From an uncultured Gammaproteobacteria bacterium (GTDB lineage: Bacteria; Pseudomonadota; Gammaproteobacteria; GCA-001735895), in assembly GCA_947260025.1 (NCBI GenBank), contig CAMYON010000016.1:1-38092 (forward strand): DNA of 38,092 nt. The letters are read 5' to 3'. This document shows, piece after piece, positions 37,180-38,092 of this stretch. The notes below the pieces were generated by a model. The model worked only from the letters and a program-made list of their open reading frames with translations. It searched no databases and was not told the origin of the DNA. Within the stretch, counting starts at the first letter, position 1; the number at the start of each line of letters is the position of its first letter. Position numbers and translations under genes: made by a program.

Positions 37180-37374
37180 GGCAACCGGAGCGATCACTTG
37201 CGACTGACCGGATGGCCTGCGGCTTCCCGAAAATGGGATTATTTTTTAGGGCAAGGCGATGCGCGACATCCCTGTCGCGTATCGCAACAGGCCACATCCC
37301 TGTGGCCTGACCCTAAAAAATAATCCCATTTTCGGCATCCGGTCTTTAGGTCGCAAGTGATCGCTCCGGTTGCC
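37180..37374 (+). repeat. 195-bp covarying palindromic element, copy A (after lipA)
   Basis: The outer stem is 25 perfect pairs, 37180-37204 with 37350-37374, plus one A-T pair outside. A conserved 22-nt strand (37205-37226) faces a 14-nt strand (37336-37349) and shares ACCGGATG/CATCCGGT with it. The inner stem is 25 perfect pairs, 37227-37251 with 37311-37335. The 59-nt tip has two hairpins: 37256-37285 (13 pairs, one a G-T) and 37288-37309 (9 pairs), both with loop TCCC. No coding frame of note. It is no standard rho-independent terminator because no T-run follows a short stem, but it may stop transcription. Confidence 0.93.
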
Positions 37375-37635
37375 TTACTGACATCTTTCCAGGCCAAAAC
37401 AATCCCACCCTTGTCACATCGAGGGTTGGTTGCAGTATCCGTTCGGGTGATGCCTGGAACTAGTTGAGTTTTCTTACAGGCTGAGAGACTCAATTGAGGT
37501 GAGGGTTATAGAGGGGTATCGACAGCTCTTTAGTGGTAGTAGGGCTCTATGTAACCAAATCCGCTAAGTTGAGACTTTCTAGAATCTTTAGACATTGTCG
37601 TTAAAAAAGGTATCGAGAGTATCAGGAGCCATCGA
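37375..37635. other. 260-bp noncoding spacer between the two palindromic elements
   Basis: I see no gene here. Smaller potential stems exist: GGTTATAGAG (37504-37513) with CTCTA-TG-TAACC (37545-37556), and TTGAGT with ACTCAA in 37464-37495. No target-site duplication or transposase fragment was recognised. It may be a passenger, a small RNA, or plain 3' flanking sequence. Confidence 0.4.
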
Positions 37636-37830
37636 GGCAGCCGAAGCGCCCCTTTGCGACCTAAAGACCGGATGCTGAAAAAGGCTGAAAATTTTGGGGT
37701 CAGGCTGCATGGACGCAGCCTGTGGCGATCCGCGACAGGGATGTCGCGTATCGCCTTGCCCCAAAATTTTCAGCCTTTTTCAGGGAGCCGCAGGCCATCC
37801 GGTCAGTCGCAAAGGGGCGCTTCGGCTGCC
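37636..37830 (-). repeat. 195-bp covarying palindromic element, copy B (after nadE)
   Basis: Read on the minus strand, this copy has the same segment lengths as copy A. The outer stem pairs 37636-37660 with 37806-37830 and the inner stem pairs 37675-37699 with 37759-37783, both 25 perfect pairs. The 59-nt tip holds the same two hairpins. About 155 of 195 positions match copy A with no indel. The 14-nt strand is identical and the 22-nt strand differs at one base. Six outer-stem and nine inner-stem positions differ, each with the compensating change. It begins 27 nt after the nadE stop, in the same orientation relative to nadE as copy A to lipA. Confidence 0.93.
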
Positions 37831-37857
37831 GTTTGCTGGGATGTTTTTGGAGAAGGA

Positions 37858-38092
37858 CTACTGATCGTAGACGGTGGCGATAGGTTGGCGCTTGTGCGAG
37901 GTGGTCAGAAAGATGTGGATCAGGCGGTGTTCGGCTTCGGGGTGGATTTTTTTGCCTTCGAGGAAGTCGTCGATCTGGTCGTAGGTCAGGCCAAGCGCGT
38001 CTTCGTCGGGTTTCGACGGGGCCAGGGTTTCGAGATCGGCGGTGGGCGTCTTGGTAATGATCTTGTCGGGCGCGCCCAGGTGCGCCGCAATC
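37858..38092 (-). CDS. nadE: NAD+ synthetase, C-terminal end (5' part outside window)
   Basis: The last 77 or so codons run from the window edge to a TAG at 37860-37858. They read KTPTADLE, then [23 protein letters not shown], and close with [15 protein letters not shown]. These match the C-terminal region of the ammonia-dependent NadE of about 270 residues in E. coli, including the loop P-DE-x-LG-TY. It makes NAD+ from deamido-NAD+. It is convergent with lipA, and copy B of the palindromic element lies right after its stop. Confidence 0.9.
   Translation of the reverse strand, partial: IAAHLGAPDKIITKTPTADLETLAPSKPDEDALGLTYDQIDDFLEGKKIHPEAEHRLIHIFLTTSHKRQPIATVYDQ

Noticed and set aside
37239..37493. 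An 84-codon minus-strand frame over copy A and the spacer.
   Set aside because: It reads through a perfect palindrome, has no family resemblance and no ribosome site.
37180..37830. Insertion sequence or CRISPR-like array.
   Set aside because: No transposase frame lies between or beside the elements and there are only two copies in inverted orientation, not direct repeats with spacers.

Overview
The window looks like chromosomal DNA of a gammaproteobacterium, probably a marine or environmental lineage without a close named relative. The main reasons are the gene order mrdA-rodA-mltB-rlpA-dacA-ybeD-lipB-lipA, a YrfG-type nucleotidase and a PilU-type ATPase. The lineage is inferred from gene families only. 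No tRNA, rRNA, CRISPR array, prophage or transposase gene was seen.

Layout. Positions 1-2250 (minus) hold the 5' part of one continuous reading frame. It joins a FAN1-like VRR-NUC protein that lacks its last catalytic motif to a helicase carrying a Cas4/RecB-like nuclease motif. A palindromic SOS-type operator (2275-2306) separates it from the plus-strand mutagenesis cassette lexA-imuA-imuB-dnaE2 (2321-8312). A minus-strand group follows: pilU, an M50 protease and an orphan CACHE/PAS histidine kinase (12343 down to 8315). Divergent from pilU is a 200-nt leader with interlocking stems, leading to a six-TM protein with a degenerate GGDEF domain, then tpm and a DUF2797 gene. A tightly coupled minus operon (20034 down to 16031) carries arsS, two arsenosugar-type glycosyltransferase-like genes, pyrD and a gene of unknown function. 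Next on the plus strand come a Nudix hydrolase, a PP2C-TM-FGE fusion, yrfG, a GFA protein, an HxlR regulator and an active-looking diguanylate cyclase. Three pyrophosphate genes (hppA, PPi-type pfp, ppa) lie together on the minus strand at 29104-25021. The cell-wall elongation and lipoate cluster fills 29308-37146. The window ends in the C-terminal end of nadE on the minus strand.

How the genes work together. lexA, imuA, imuB and dnaE2 form a damage-inducible translesion module, and the nuclease-helicase gene shares its operator region. The pyrophosphate genes suggest that PPi is used both as phosphoryl donor for glycolysis and for membrane energisation. The mrdA-dacA run makes and trims lateral wall peptidoglycan, and lipB/lipA make the lipoyl cofactor.

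The most unusual feature is in the 711-bp gap between the convergent genes lipA and nadE. It holds two 195-bp palindromic elements of identical segment lengths (25-22-25-59-25-14-25). Each begins about 30 nt after the stop codon of its gene and has the same orientation relative to that gene. The two copies differ at about 40 positions. Every difference in their 25-bp stems is compensated on the other arm, so pairing is perfect in both copies. This strongly suggests a structured DNA or RNA element family that I cannot assign to a known class.
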